From Amycolatopsis thermalba (GTDB lineage Bacteria > Actinomycetota > Actinomycetes > Mycobacteriales > Pseudonocardiaceae), in the NCBI RefSeq assembly GCF_003385215.1, contig NZ_PQHW01000027.1, forward strand, positions 1 to 64,000: DNA of 64,000 nt. Reading direction: 5' to 3'. Below are positions 6,311 to 17,346 of this stretch, piece by piece. Position 1 is the stretch's first letter. The number at the start of each line of letters is the position of its first letter. Under the pieces are notes generated by a model that saw only the letters and a list, made by a program, of their open reading frames with translations, searched no databases and was not told the DNA's origin. The translations under genes were made by a program, and so were the position numbers.

Positions 6311-9300
6311 CTACCTCACCGTGCTCCGCAGCTGGCGCGCGGCGACCGACAGCGTCGCGAGATCGAGGCGGCCGGACTGGTTGATCTCGTCGAGCGACAC
6401 CCTGGCCCGGGCCAGCCGGGAGGCGTTCGCCTTCTCCCACTGCGCGATCTTGGCGTCCGTGTCGTCCTCGGGATCGCTGTGCCGCAGCGCGTCCAGCGTG
6501 ATCGCCCGCAGCGACGAGTACACGTCGTCGCGCAGGGCCAGCCGGGCCAGCGCGTGCCACCGGTTCCCGCGCTCCAGCGCGCTGATCGAGGTGAGCAGCC
6601 GGTCGACGTCGAGGTGGGCGGACAGCGCGTAGTACAGCTGCGACGCCTCCTCCGGGCTGCTCTCCGCGTCCACCCCGGTCGCGCGCACCGCCAGCTCGGC
6701 CACCTCGACGACGTCGAGCAGCCCGTAGGCGTCCAGCAGGACCGCGACCCGCAGCGCCAGCTCACGCGGCACCCCGGCCTCGGCGTAGCGGTCGGCCTGC
6801 TCGCGCACGGCCTCGGCTTCCCGGCCACGCAGGAGCGTGTCGACCTTCGGCGCCAGCTCGGCGACGACCGGACCGAAGCGCGAGATCTCCGCGCCGACGG
6901 CCAGCGGCTGCGGCCGGTTGGCGAGGAACCAGCGCGCGGCCCGGTCCAGCAGGCGCCGCGACTCCAGCATCATCGCGTCCTGCACCTCGGTGGGCACCGA
7001 GTTGTCGAGCGCGTGGATGTCGTCCCACAGGGCGTTGAGGTTGAACACGCGCGTGACGATCGTGTACGCGCGCACCGCGTCGGTGGCGGTCGCGTTCATC
7101 TCCTCGGCCAGGCGGTAGGCGTAGGACACGCCCGCCCCGTCGACGACCTCGTTCACCAGCAGCGTCGTGATGATCTGGCGGCGCAGCGGGTGCTCGCCGA
7201 TGCGGTCGGCGAACCGCTCGCGCAGCGGCTTCGGGAAGTACTCGGGCAGCCGCCGGGCGAACACCTCCGCATCCGGCAGGTCGCTGGCCAGCAGCTCGTC
7301 CTTCAGCTCCAGCTTCACGTGCGCGAGCAGGGTCGCCAGCTCCGGCGAGGTGAGGCCCTCACTGGCCTTCTCCAGCGCCTGGAACTGCTGCTTGCTCGGC
7401 AGCGCCTCCAGCTTGCGGTCCAGCGCCCCGGCCTTCTCCAGGCTCGCGACCAGCCGCGCGTGCACGGGCAGCATCTGCGGCGCGTGCGCCCGGCTCACGC
7501 CGAGCACCGCGTTCTGGTGGTAGTTGTCCGCGAGCACCAGGCGACCGACCTCGTCGGTCATCTCGTGCAGCAGCTCGTTGCGCTGCTCGCGGTCCAGTGC
7601 GCCGCTGCCGACCAGGTGGTCGAGCAGGATCTTGATGTTGACCTCGTGGTCGGAGCAGTCCACCCCGGCGGAGTTGTCCAGCGCGTCGGTGTTGATCTTG
7701 CCACCGGCGCGGGCGAACTCGATGCGGCCGCGCTGGGTCAGGCCCAGGTTGCCGCCCTCGCCGACCACCTTCACCCGCAGCTGGTTGCCGTCGACGCGCA
7801 CCGCGTCGTTGGCCTTGTCCCCGGCGTCGGCGTGGGTCTCGGTCTCGGCCTTGACGTAGGTGCCGATGCCGCCGTTCCACAGCAGGTCCACCGGCGCCAG
7901 CAGGATCGCGCGGATCAGGTCGGCGGGGGCGAGCTGGGTGACGTCGTCGGCCAGGCCGAGCGCCTGACGCACCTGCGGCGACACCGGGATCGTCTTGGCG
8001 CTGCGGGAGAACACGCCGCCGCCCTCGCTGATCAGCGAGCGGTCGTAGTCCTCCCACGACGAGCGCGGCAGCTCGAACAGGCGCTTGCGCTCGCGGAACG
8101 ACGCCGCCGCGTCCGGGTTCGGGTCGAGGAAGACGTGCAGGTGGTTGAACGCGGCCACCAGCCGGATGTGCTCGGACAGCAGCATGCCGTTGCCGAACAC
8201 GTCACCGGCCATGTCCCCGATGCCGACGACCGTGAAGTCCTGGGTCTGGGTGTCCACGCCCAGCTCGCGGAAGTGCCGCTTGACGCTCTCCCACGCGCCG
8301 CGGGCGGTGATGCCCATGGCCTTGTGGTCGTAGCCGACCGACCCGCCGGAGGCGAACGCGTCGCCCAGCCAGAAGCCGTAGGCCGCGGACACCTCGTTGG
8401 CGATGTCGGAGAAGGTCGCGGTGCCCTTGTCGGCCGCCACCACGAGGTAGTTGTCGTCGCCGTCGTAGCGCACGACGTCCCTGGCCGGGATCGTGCGGCC
8501 CTCGACGAGGTTGTCGGTGAGGTCGAGCAGGCCGGAGATGAACATGCGGTAGCAGGCGATGCCCTCGGCCAGGTGCGCGTCGCGGTCCACGCCCGGGTCG
8601 CCGGTCGGGACCGGCGGGCGCTTGACGACGAACCCGCCCTTCGCGCCCACGGGCACGATCACGGCGTTCTTCACCGCCTGCGCCTTGACCAGGCCCAGGA
8701 TCTCGGTGCGGAAGTCCTCCCGGCGGTCCGACCAGCGCAGGCCACCGCGGGCGACCGAGCCGAAGCGCAGGTGCACACCCTCGACGCGCGGCGAGTACAC
8801 GAAGATCTCGAACCGCGGCCGCGGCTCCGGCAGGTCCGGCACGCTCTTCGGGTCCAGCTTGAGCGCCAGGTACGGGCGCGGGCGGCCGTCGGCGTCGGTG
8901 ACCCGGTAGTTGGTGCGCAGCGTGGCGCAGATGACCGACAGCAGGCGGCGGAGGATGCGGTCCTCGTCCAGGCTGGTGACCGCGTCGATCATCGCGGAGA
9001 TCTCACCGACCAGCGCCTCGGTCTGCTCGTCCGCGTCCGGGTCCGTGGTCAGGTCGAAGCGGTGCTCGAACAGCTTCACCAGCATCTTGGCGATGTCGGT
9101 GTGCGCGAGGACGGCGCGCTGGATGTACTCCTGCGAGTACGGCGTGCCGGCCTGGCGCAGGTAGCGCGAGTAGGCGCGCAGCACCGCGGCCTGGCGCCAG
9201 GACAGCCCGGCGCGCAGCACGAGGGCGTTGAAGTCGTCGACCTCGCAGTCGCCCCGCCACGCGGCGGCGAAGGCGTCCTGGAAGCGCTCGCGCAGGTCGC

Positions 9301-11272
9301 GCTCGGCCTCGCCGAGGTCGGTCAGGCCGATGCGCAGCCCGAAGTCGTAGACCCAGGACCGGGTGCCGTCCCAGCGGCGCAGCTCGTAGGGCCGCTCGTC
9401 GACGACCTCCAGGCCCATCCGCTGCAGGACGGGCAGCACGGCCGACAGCGTGACGCCCTCGCCGAGCAGGTAGAGCTTGAACCGCCGCTCCCCCGGCTCG
9501 GCGCCGTCCGGCGTGTAGAACGACATGGCCAGGTCGTCCGGGCCGGTCAGGCTCTCCAGCTTGCGCAGGTCGGCGAGCGCCTCGGTGGCGGTGAAGTCCT
9601 CCTTGTACGCCTCGGGGAAGATGCCCGAGTAGCGCTGGCCGAGCTCACCGGCCGACTCCTCGCCGAGGGTGGCCGTGGTGCGGGCGGCCTCGCCGGCGCG
9701 CTCGCGCCGTTCCGCCAGGATCGCCTCGACCATCAGATCGTCCCAGTTGCGCACCGCGGCGTTGAGGCGTTCCTGGATGCGCAGCACGTCCGGCTCGACG
9801 CGCGTGGCCGGGTCGGTGTGGACGGTGAAGTGCACCTGGGCGAGCGCGGTCTCGCCGACGCGCGTGCCGTACTCGAGGTGGGTGCCTTCGAGTTCGGCGA
9901 GCAGGACTTCCTGCATCGCCAGGCGCGAGCGGGTGGTGTAGCGGTCGCGCGGCAGGAACACCAGGCACGAGTAGAAGCGGCCGAAGGTGTCGCGGCGCAG
10001 GAACAGCCGCAGGCGGCGCCGGTCGGACAGGGTGATGGCGCCGATGGCGGTCGAGTAGAGCGAGTCGAGGTCGGCGGAGAACAGGTCGGCGCGCGGCCAG
10101 TTCTGCAGGACCTCCAGCATGCGCTGGCCGGAGTAGGACTCCATCGGGAAGCCGGCGCGGTGGATGACCTCGCACACCTTGCGGGAGATGACCGGCACGT
10201 CGAGGACGTCCTCGTGCAGCGCGGAGGTGGTGAACATGCCGAGGAACCGGTGCTCGCCGGTGACGTTGCCGCGCTCGTCGAACGTCTTGACGCCCACGTA
10301 GTACGGGTAGACCGGACGGTTCACTGTGGACGGTGCGCTGGCCTGGGTGAGGACGAGCAGGTGCGGGGCGAGCGCGGTGGCGGCCGTGTCGGGGCCGGCG
10401 GTGAGGCTGCGGGCGGCGAGGCTGTCCTGGCGCAGCACGCCGAGCCCGGACGCGAGGGCGGCGCGCAGGGCGGGTCCGTCGGCGCCCGGGTCGGGGTCCT
10501 CGACCAGTTCGTAGCGGCGGTAGCCGAGGAACATGAAGTGGCCGTCGGCGAGCCAGCGGAGGAGGTTCGCGCCCTCGGTGACCTCGTCGTCGGGCAGCGG
10601 CGGCGGGGTGGCGTCGAGTTCGGCGGCGAGGCTTTCCGCGGCCTGGATCATCTTGTCGGTGTCCTCGACGACCTCACGGACGTCGCCGAGGACGGAGGCG
10701 AGGTGGGTGCTCAGCTCGCGGCCGCGGTTGGGGTCGGTGATCAGGTCGATCTCGACGTACATCCACGATTCGACCATCGCGCCCTCGGGCGGGTTGGCGA
10801 CGTCGGCGGCCGGGTGGACCTTGACGAGTTCGCCGGTGATGTCCCGCGTGACGGCGACGATGGGGTGCACGAGGCGCTGGACTTGGACGCCGTCGCGGGC
10901 GAGCTTGGCGGTGACCGAGTCGACCAGGTAGGGCATGTCGTCGGTGACGATCTGGACCACGGTGGCGTCGCGGGTCCACCCGTCCTCGGCGGTGGTCGGG
11001 TTGAGGAGGCGGACCGCGGGGCCCCCCGGCACGCGGTTGCGCGCGAACTCCTGGTGGGACCGGACGGCGCCGACGAGGTCGACGGGGTCGTCGCCGAGGA
11101 TCTCGTCGGCGGGGATGTGGCGGTAGTAGAGGCGGATGAGGTCGGCGATGTCCGGCGCGTGCCGGGCCGCGGCTTCGATCAGCTCGTCGCGGATCTGCTC
11201 CGGGCTGGCAGGGCGTAGACGGTCGGTTCCGGACGTGGTCCCGGGGCGGACGGACACTCTTGACGAGCTCAT
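6311..11272 (-). CDS. gdh: NAD-specific glutamate dehydrogenase (180-kDa class)
   Basis: 1653 residues from the ATG at 11270-11272, preceded by GGAG about 11 bases away; this length is standard for the large class. The N-terminal half carries the regulatory ACT-like and PAS-like regions (for example VVQIVTDDMPYLVDSVTAKL). The catalytic dehydrogenase core starts near residue 840 with GGLRWSDRREDFRTEILGLV and includes the active-site lysine in VPVGAKGGFVVK (about 874). The NAD-binding region follows (VVGEGGNLGLTQRGRIEFA). It converts glutamate to 2-oxoglutarate and ammonia. In mycobacteria this enzyme is controlled by the FHA protein GarA, which is not in this window. A frame shift upstream of 11272 is open but has no ribosome site. 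Confidence 0.95.
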   Translation of the reverse strand: MSSSRVSVRPGTTSGTDRLRPASPEQIRDELIEAAARHAPDIADLIRLYYRHIPADEILGDDPVDLVGAVRSHQEFARNRVPGGPAVRLLNPTTAEDGWTRDATVVQIVTDDMPYLVDSVTAKLARDGVQVQRLVHPIVAVTRDITGELVKVHPAADVANPPEGAMVESWMYVEIDLITDPNRGRELSTHLASVLGDVREVVEDTDKMIQAAESLAAELDATPPPLPDDEVTEGANLLRWLADGHFMFLGYRRYELVEDPDPGADGPALRAALASGLGVLRQDSLAARSLTAGPDTAATALAPHLLVLTQASAPSTVNRPVYPYYVGVKTFDERGNVTGEHRFLGMFTTSALHEDVLDVPVISRKVCEVIHRAGFPMESYSGQRMLEVLQNWPRADLFSADLDSLYSTAIGAITLSDRRRLRLFLRRDTFGRFYSCLVFLPRDRYTTRSRLAMQEVLLAELEGTHLEYGTRVGETALAQVHFTVHTDPATRVEPDVLRIQERLNAAVRNWDDLMVEAILAERRERAGEAARTTATLGEESAGELGQRYSGIFPEAYKEDFTATEALADLRKLESLTGPDDLAMSFYTPDGAEPGERRFKLYLLGEGVTLSAVLPVLQRMGLEVVDERPYELRRWDGTRSWVYDFGLRIGLTDLGEAERDLRERFQDAFAAAWRGDCEVDDFNALVLRAGLSWRQAAVLRAYSRYLRQAGTPYSQEYIQRAVLAHTDIAKMLVKLFEHRFDLTTDPDADEQTEALVGEISAMIDAVTSLDEDRILRRLLSVICATLRTNYRVTDADGRPRPYLALKLDPKSVPDLPEPRPRFEIFVYSPRVEGVHLRFGSVARGGLRWSDRREDFRTEILGLVKAQAVKNAVIVPVGAKGGFVVKRPPVPTGDPGVDRDAHLAEGIACYRMFISGLLDLTDNLVEGRTIPARDVVRYDGDDNYLVVAADKGTATFSDIANEVSAAYGFWLGDAFASGGSVGYDHKAMGITARGAWESVKRHFRELGVDTQTQDFTVVGIGDMAGDVFGNGMLLSEHIRLVAAFNHLHVFLDPNPDAAASFRERKRLFELPRSSWEDYDRSLISEGGGVFSRSAKTIPVSPQVRQALGLADDVTQLAPADLIRAILLAPVDLLWNGGIGTYVKAETETHADAGDKANDAVRVDGNQLRVKVVGEGGNLGLTQRGRIEFARAGGKINTDALDNSAGVDCSDHEVNIKILLDHLVGSGALDREQRNELLHEMTDEVGRLVLADNYHQNAVLGVSRAHAPQMLPVHARLVASLEKAGALDRKLEALPSKQQFQALEKASEGLTSPELATLLAHVKLELKDELLASDLPDAEVFARRLPEYFPKPLRERFADRIGEHPLRRQIITTLLVNEVVDGAGVSYAYRLAEEMNATATDAVRAYTIVTRVFNLNALWDDIHALDNSVPTEVQDAMMLESRRLLDRAARWFLANRPQPLAVGAEISRFGPVVAELAPKVDTLLRGREAEAVREQADRYAEAGVPRELALRVAVLLDAYGLLDVVEVAELAVRATGVDAESSPEEASQLYYALSAHLDVDRLLTSISALERGNRWHALARLALRDDVYSSLRAITLDALRHSDPEDDTDAKIAQWEKANASRLARARVSLDEINQSGRLDLATLSVAARQLRSTVR

Positions 11273-12062
11273 CTCAGGCAACTCTCCACCGAGTCTGATC
11301 GCGCGCATGACGCTGAACGAACACCACCATAACCAGCCCGAAAAACCCACTGACGCCCGACCGCCGGATCGTAGAATCGATGCACAATCGAGGCGGATTG
11401 GCACAGGGATGGAAGCGGGTTTTCACGTTGGAGGGATGGCCGAGGGCAGGCCCCCCGAAACACGATGGCGACCCCTCGGCGCACGGTGCGCCAGCCGCTA
11501 CGGCACGTTCCCCCGGCGACGGCGGCCAGGTTTCGCGACGCCCTTCCACCCCGGCTCGCCCCAGCCCGACGGCAGCGACGCCACCCCACGAGCTCGCCCC
11601 GCCAACGGCGGCAGCCACGCCCCGCCACAACCTCGGCCCACCAACGGCGGCAGTCAAGCCGCAACTTCACCCCGTCAGCGGCCTCACACGGCCCATACCA
11701 CCGTGGCGGCCGTTCTCGTCACCGAGCACTTCCGTCGCTACGCCCTGGACCACCCGTCGACTGAAGCCAAGCCACCCCAGCGGCGGCACCCGGCTCCCCC
11801 GCGATGCCAACCGGCACCCGGCGCACTACCGCTACGCACGGCCGCACCCCAGCCACGCCACAGTGCACCCTCAACCCTCGACACCGCGGAAACCCAGCGT
11901 CCGGCTCACAGCCGTTGCGGCCACGGCCGCGCAACCGCGGTGAAGGTCAGCCGTTGCGTTCACAGCCGCAGCCGCCGGTGAAAGGTCAGCCGTCGCCGCG
12001 GTCGCGGCCGTTGCCCGACTCGCAGCCGTCGCGCCCACAGCCGCACAGCCGCCGGTGAAAGG
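11273..12062. other. 790-bp intergenic region upstream of gdh
   Basis: The first 130 bp next to gdh (to about 11400) are of moderate GC and should contain its promoter and ribosome site. From about 11480 to 12062 the sequence is Pro/Arg/Gly-coding-like low complexity in all frames with no conserved gene. The distal part (about 11870-12062) is made of decaying copies of the 3' end of the neighbouring repeat-rich gene. Confidence 0.6.
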
Positions 12063-12079
12063 TCAGCCGTCGCCGCGGT
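11870..12079 (-). repeat. Decaying 77-bp tandem copies of the 3' end of the adjacent gene
   Basis: A 33-bp block beginning AGCCGCCGGTGAAAGGTCAG is present at 11970-12002 and 12047-12079, exactly 77 bp apart, with the second copy spanning the stop codon of the repeat-rich gene (12063-12065). A weaker third copy lies at about 11890-11960, where the minus strand still reads GRGRNGCEP, like the true C-terminus GHGRNGSEPGN. The copies outside the gene have lost the frame. Confidence 0.75.
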
Positions 12080-14891
12080 GGCGGCCGTTTCCGGGCTCGC
12101 TGCCGTTGCGTCCGTGGCCGTTGACCGGTCGCGGCTCGGACGATGATTGGTTGCCGAGTCGCTTCACGAGGGCCGCCGCGCTCGCGGTGCCCGCCTGGTG
12201 CTCGGCGAGCGCGCGGGCGAGCAGGTCGGCTAGGCCGGCGTCCTCGGGCAGATCGTCGTCCGGCACGCCGGTCAGCTCGGTGCGGAACGGCTCGCCGAGA
12301 TCGTCGTCCCGCAGCACGGGCGCGTTCGTGAACGGGGTCTCCGACGTGCTGCTGCTGGTGGCCGGTTCGCTGTCCGTGCCGGAGAAGTCGTCCCACGGCG
12401 CCAGCGACGGTGGCAGCCGCAGGCGAGGCAACCAGTTGTCGATGACCGGCACGCTCGGCGCCGGCTCGTTCTCGCCGCGAACCTCGGGCTCGGAAGCGCT
12501 GTCCGAACGCGCAGCCGGAGCGACCTCGGCGCGGCTGACCGGCTCCGCCTCCGCACTCAACCACGACTCGCTGGAGGCGTCACCGTCGTCCCGCACGGCA
12601 AACTCCTCACGCCCGTCGGGCTCACGGCTCGCGCCGCCGCGTCCAGCAGAATCGCGGCCAGTCTCCGCACGCCCGCCGAACTCACGGCCCGCGTCGCCGA
12701 GGCCAGCACGCCCACCGGACTCCCGGCCCGCGTCGCCGAGGCCAGCACGCCCACCGGATTCCCGGCCCGCGTCGCCGAGGCCAGCACGCCCACCGGACTC
12801 CCGGCCCGCGTCGCCGAGGCCAGCACGCCCACCGGATTCCCGGCCCGCGTCGCCGAGGCCAGCAAAGTCCCGGCCGACATCCGCGCGCTCACCGAACTCA
12901 CGGCCGTTGTCCCCGCGTCCATCGCGGCCGGCCTCCGCGGAGTCGCCGAGCGTGTCGTCCCCGGCGCGGCGGCGTCCGGCGGTCTCGGGGCGTCCCGGCT
13001 CACCCGTTCCGGCTGCGCGGCGGCGACCGCCACCCGCCCCGGTGCTGACGCCCAGCCTGTCCAGCACGCTCCGCGCCGCGACCGACCCGTGCTCCGAGTC
13101 GTGCCGCGTCTTCCGGGCCGCCCGCGTCTCGGCGCGCTCGGAGCGCGAAACCGCCACGTCCTCCGACGTCACGTCGTCCCGCGACGCAACCTCTTCGGAC
13201 CGCCCGTCCGGCTTGTCCTCGGCCCGCCGACGCCCCGCCGATCCCTCACGCGATCGATCCGGCAGCGCCTTCACAACCGCGTCCCCCAGCCGGGACACAT
13301 CCACGACCGGTTCGGACCGCCGGTACCGCACCACGTCCGAAGCCTCGGACCGCGATGCCGTCGCGGCATCCTCCCGCGGCTTCTCGGACTCACGCTGCTC
13401 GGACCGCGACGCCGTCACGACCTCGTCCGAGCGCGATGTCCGGCCGCGCTCCTCGGACCGCGATCCTGGAATGGTGTCGTCCGATCGCGAAGCCCGCACC
13501 ACGTCTTCGAAGCGCGCGGTCTTCGCGACCTCCGCCGGCCGCTCGTCGGCGGGTTCGGGCGCCAGCGACCAGCTCGGCCGGGCGCTCTGCGGCCGAGCCT
13601 GTTCCGCCGCCTCACGCGGTCGCGGCGTCTCCTGGCTCGTCGCCTCGATGCTCGCCGGCTCGGGCACCGACAACGGCGCGACCGCAACCGAAGCGGTCGC
13701 GACCTCGCTCGCCGGCACCGACCCCAGGACGTGGTCAAGATCGACATCGGCGTGCCCGCCGCCACCGAACTCACCGGCCAGCAGGCCCACCGCCTGACGC
13801 CGGGCACGCGCGTGGATGTGCTCGGCGGCCCGGGCCAGCTGCAGGCACTCGATCGCCTCGGCGTACCGGCCGAGGCGCTCCTCCACGTGCGCCAGCTCAG
13901 TCCACAGGCGCGCGGTCAGCGCGTGCAGCTCGTGCCGCTCGGTGGCGTGCACGGCGTCACGCAGCATCCGCGCGGCCGCCTCCACGCTGCCGGAGGGCAG
14001 CAGGACCCGGGTGGCGATCGCCATCCGGAGCCACCCGGCCGGCGCGACGGACGCCGCACGGGCCGGCTCGTCCAGTACCGGTCGCGCGAGGTCCAGCGCG
14101 TTGGTGCCGTCCCCGCGGTCGAGCAGCGAGCAGACGAGCTGGAGCACCAGCCGGATCCGCACCACACCACCGTCGTGCTGCGCGTCCTCCAGCTGTTCGA
14201 GGAAACCGAGCCCCGTCGGCGCCGCGTCGGCCGCGCCGATGACGTCCCCGTGACGCCGCCGGTGCGCCGACACCGCGACCCGCAGCAGCGACCGCGCCAG
14301 CAGCCGCCCGTCACCGTCGAGGTCGTCGTCCGCCCCGCACAGCCGGTCGGCCTCGGCGAGGGTCCGGTCGAGTTCCAGCTTGCGCCCGAACTGCGACAGG
14401 CACCCGACCAGCTGGCTCAGCGCCGCCGCCTTGCGCGCGCCACCGAAGCCGGACGCGTCCAGCACCGGCCGCAGCGCGGCGAGCCCGGTCAAGGGCGCGC
14501 CGACACTGCGCGCACACACGGCGAGGTCGGTGCGCAACTGGGCCGCGAGCGTCGTCTGCCCCGTGTCCTCCGCGGCACGCAGGGCAGCCACGGCACGGCC
14601 CACCGTCGGCGCCCGCAGACCGAGACGAACCCGCGCCGACACCGCGAGCCCCTCGCCACGGACCCACAGCTCCTCCGCTCCGGCCGCCTCGGCCAGGGCA
14701 GCGGCCCGCTCACCGAGCACGAGCGCCAGCTCGGGCGCGCGCAGCTCGAAGTCGGCCGCCTGGCCGAGCAACCGCTCGACCGCCGCGATCTCGGCGCTCC
14801 GGCCGCCGTCCTGCGGACGCGAACCGGTTCGGCTGTGCTGGGTGGCTACCAAGGGGACTCCGCTTCCGTGTCGGCTCGAGCGTGCTAGCAC
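12063..14891 (-). CDS. Large protein: helical TPR-like N-half, disordered repeat-rich C-half
   Basis: 942 residues from the GTG at 14889-14891. A TTG at 14850-14852 with a GGAG site 5 bases away is an equally good start (929 residues). Residues about 30-370 are amphipathic helical hairpins rich in Ala/Leu/Arg, of TPR or AfsR-tail style (ALAEAAGAEELW, YAEAIECLQLARAAE). Residues about 380-880 are low-complexity Arg/Glu/Ser/Asp, including five 13-residue AGLGDAGRESGGR units. The tail is PVNGHGRNGSEPGNG. No catalytic motif or signal peptide is seen. It sits between gdh and ettA, genes that are adjacent in mycobacteria as far as I recall, so it may be a lineage-specific insertion. Function unknown. 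Confidence 0.7.
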   Translation of the reverse strand: MLARSSRHGSGVPLVATQHSRTGSRPQDGGRSAEIAAVERLLGQAADFELRAPELALVLGERAAALAEAAGAEELWVRGEGLAVSARVRLGLRAPTVGRAVAALRAAEDTGQTTLAAQLRTDLAVCARSVGAPLTGLAALRPVLDASGFGGARKAAALSQLVGCLSQFGRKLELDRTLAEADRLCGADDDLDGDGRLLARSLLRVAVSAHRRRHGDVIGAADAAPTGLGFLEQLEDAQHDGGVVRIRLVLQLVCSLLDRGDGTNALDLARPVLDEPARAASVAPAGWLRMAIATRVLLPSGSVEAAARMLRDAVHATERHELHALTARLWTELAHVEERLGRYAEAIECLQLARAAEHIHARARRQAVGLLAGEFGGGGHADVDLDHVLGSVPASEVATASVAVAPLSVPEPASIEATSQETPRPREAAEQARPQSARPSWSLAPEPADERPAEVAKTARFEDVVRASRSDDTIPGSRSEERGRTSRSDEVVTASRSEQRESEKPREDAATASRSEASDVVRYRRSEPVVDVSRLGDAVVKALPDRSREGSAGRRRAEDKPDGRSEEVASRDDVTSEDVAVSRSERAETRAARKTRHDSEHGSVAARSVLDRLGVSTGAGGGRRRAAGTGEPGRPETAGRRRAGDDTLGDSAEAGRDGRGDNGREFGERADVGRDFAGLGDAGRESGGRAGLGDAGRESGGRAGLGDAGRESGGRAGLGDAGRESGGRAGLGDAGREFGGRAETGRDSAGRGGASREPDGREEFAVRDDGDASSESWLSAEAEPVSRAEVAPAARSDSASEPEVRGENEPAPSVPVIDNWLPRLRLPPSLAPWDDFSGTDSEPATSSSTSETPFTNAPVLRDDDLGEPFRTELTGVPDDDLPEDAGLADLLARALAEHQAGTASAAALVKRLGNQSSSEPRPVNGHGRNGSEPGNGRHRGDG
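12691..12864 (-). repeat. 39-bp tandem repeats within the repeat-rich gene
   Basis: Unit starts are at 12691, 12730, 12769, 12808 and 12847, exactly 39 bp apart and nearly identical in DNA. Units alternate between ACTCCC and ATTCCC at one site, a 78-bp higher-order period that implies recent dimer duplication. They encode AGLGDAGRESGGR. Confidence 0.9.
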
Positions 14892-14904
14892 GGGGCTTCC
14901 CCGC

Positions 14905-16581
<1,677 letters not shown>

Positions 16582-16679
16582 GCCCACGATCGTAGAGCCG
16601 TGTCACGCGCGACCGAACGCCGGTCACCATCCCGCGACGGACAGTCAACCCCCCGTCACCGTGGAGAACCTCCGGCGCG

Positions 16680-17177
16680 TCACGGGCCCTGCCCTCCCCG
16701 CGGCCCGGCCAGCACCGGCGCGCGGTCCCCGACGGGCCGGTTCTCCAGGGCTTCGTCGGTGAGGCAGGCAGGGTCCCACAACGGGATCTGGGACGGCACA
16801 TCGGGTTCGGCCCCGGGACCCCGCCTCAGCGAGACGCCGCACTGGGCGAGGTTGGGCCCGAGCGCGAAAGCCTCGAGTTCAAGTTGAGCACGAGACCCGT
16901 CGACGTCCGGATCGCCGGTGTGCAGCCGCCCGTTGACCACCACGGGATCGCCCCGGCGCAACGCCTGCGCCGCCGAGGCCGCCAGTGCGCGATGGCACAC
17001 CACCCGCACCGAGAACCGCCTGCCCGGCACCCACTCCTGCCTGCGCCTGTCGAACCGGCGCTCGTCACTGCGTGCCCAGAAGATCGCCAGCTCACGCCGG
17101 TCCTGCCCGACCCGCTTGACCGTGATGTCGCTGGTCATCGTGCCCACCAGGGTCACCATCGTCTCCCCGATCGCCAT
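16680..17177 (-). CDS. SSB-like single-stranded DNA-binding protein (short paralogue)
   Basis: 165 residues from the ATG at 17175-17177, with AGAAGGAGA 7-8 bases upstream. The OB fold is visible: GETMVTLVGTMTSDITVKRV, ELAIFWARSDER, FSVRVVCHRALAASAAQALRRGDPVVVNGRL. This resembles the first 110 residues of bacterial SSB. The tail does not end in the acidic DDxxPF tip through which housekeeping SSB recruits partners; it ends RAPVLAGPRGGQGP. It is therefore a paralogue rather than the main ssb. A DnaA-box pair lies about 95 bp upstream. It precedes ettA in the same direction. Confidence 0.85.
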   Translation of the reverse strand: MAIGETMVTLVGTMTSDITVKRVGQDRRELAIFWARSDERRFDRRRQEWVPGRRFSVRVVCHRALAASAAQALRRGDPVVVNGRLHTGDPDVDGSRAQLELEAFALGPNLAQCGVSLRRGPGAEPDVPSQIPLWDPACLTDEALENRPVGDRAPVLAGPRGGQGP

Positions 17178-17263
17178 CGCCGTTCTCCTTCTCACTCGTC
17201 GTCACCGGCCTGACACCAGAGTGCCCCGGGAACGAGCGGTGGGGAGAGCGAAAGCGAAATCGG

Positions 17264-17302
17264 CCGAAATCTGTGGATGGTTTCGGGCCGTGTGGACAAC
17301 TC
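17264..17302 (-). promoter_or_regulatory. DnaA-box pair element upstream of the ssb-like gene
   Basis: On the minus strand: GAG-TTGTCCACA, 10 bases, CCATCCACA-GATTTCGG. Both 9-mers fit the actinobacterial DnaA box (YYVTCCACA), lie in the same orientation and are 19 bp apart start to start. The same arrangement, with conserved flanks, recurs upstream of the M23 peptidase gene at 62826-62863. Confidence 0.6.
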
Positions 17303-17346
17303 GCGGGGAAAACCGTTCGTGGCACCGAAAATGTCGGTGGCGTGTG

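Noticed and set aside
6134-11218. A 1694-codon open frame on the plus strand opposite gdh
   Set aside because: It is antisense to the strongly conserved NAD-GDH; its translation is Arg/Val/Gly/His-rich low complexity, a consequence of third-position GC bias.
11380-11943. Pro-rich plus-strand frames upstream of gdh
   Set aside because: Low-complexity composition in several frames with no ribosome site and no domain; it overlaps decayed repeat copies.
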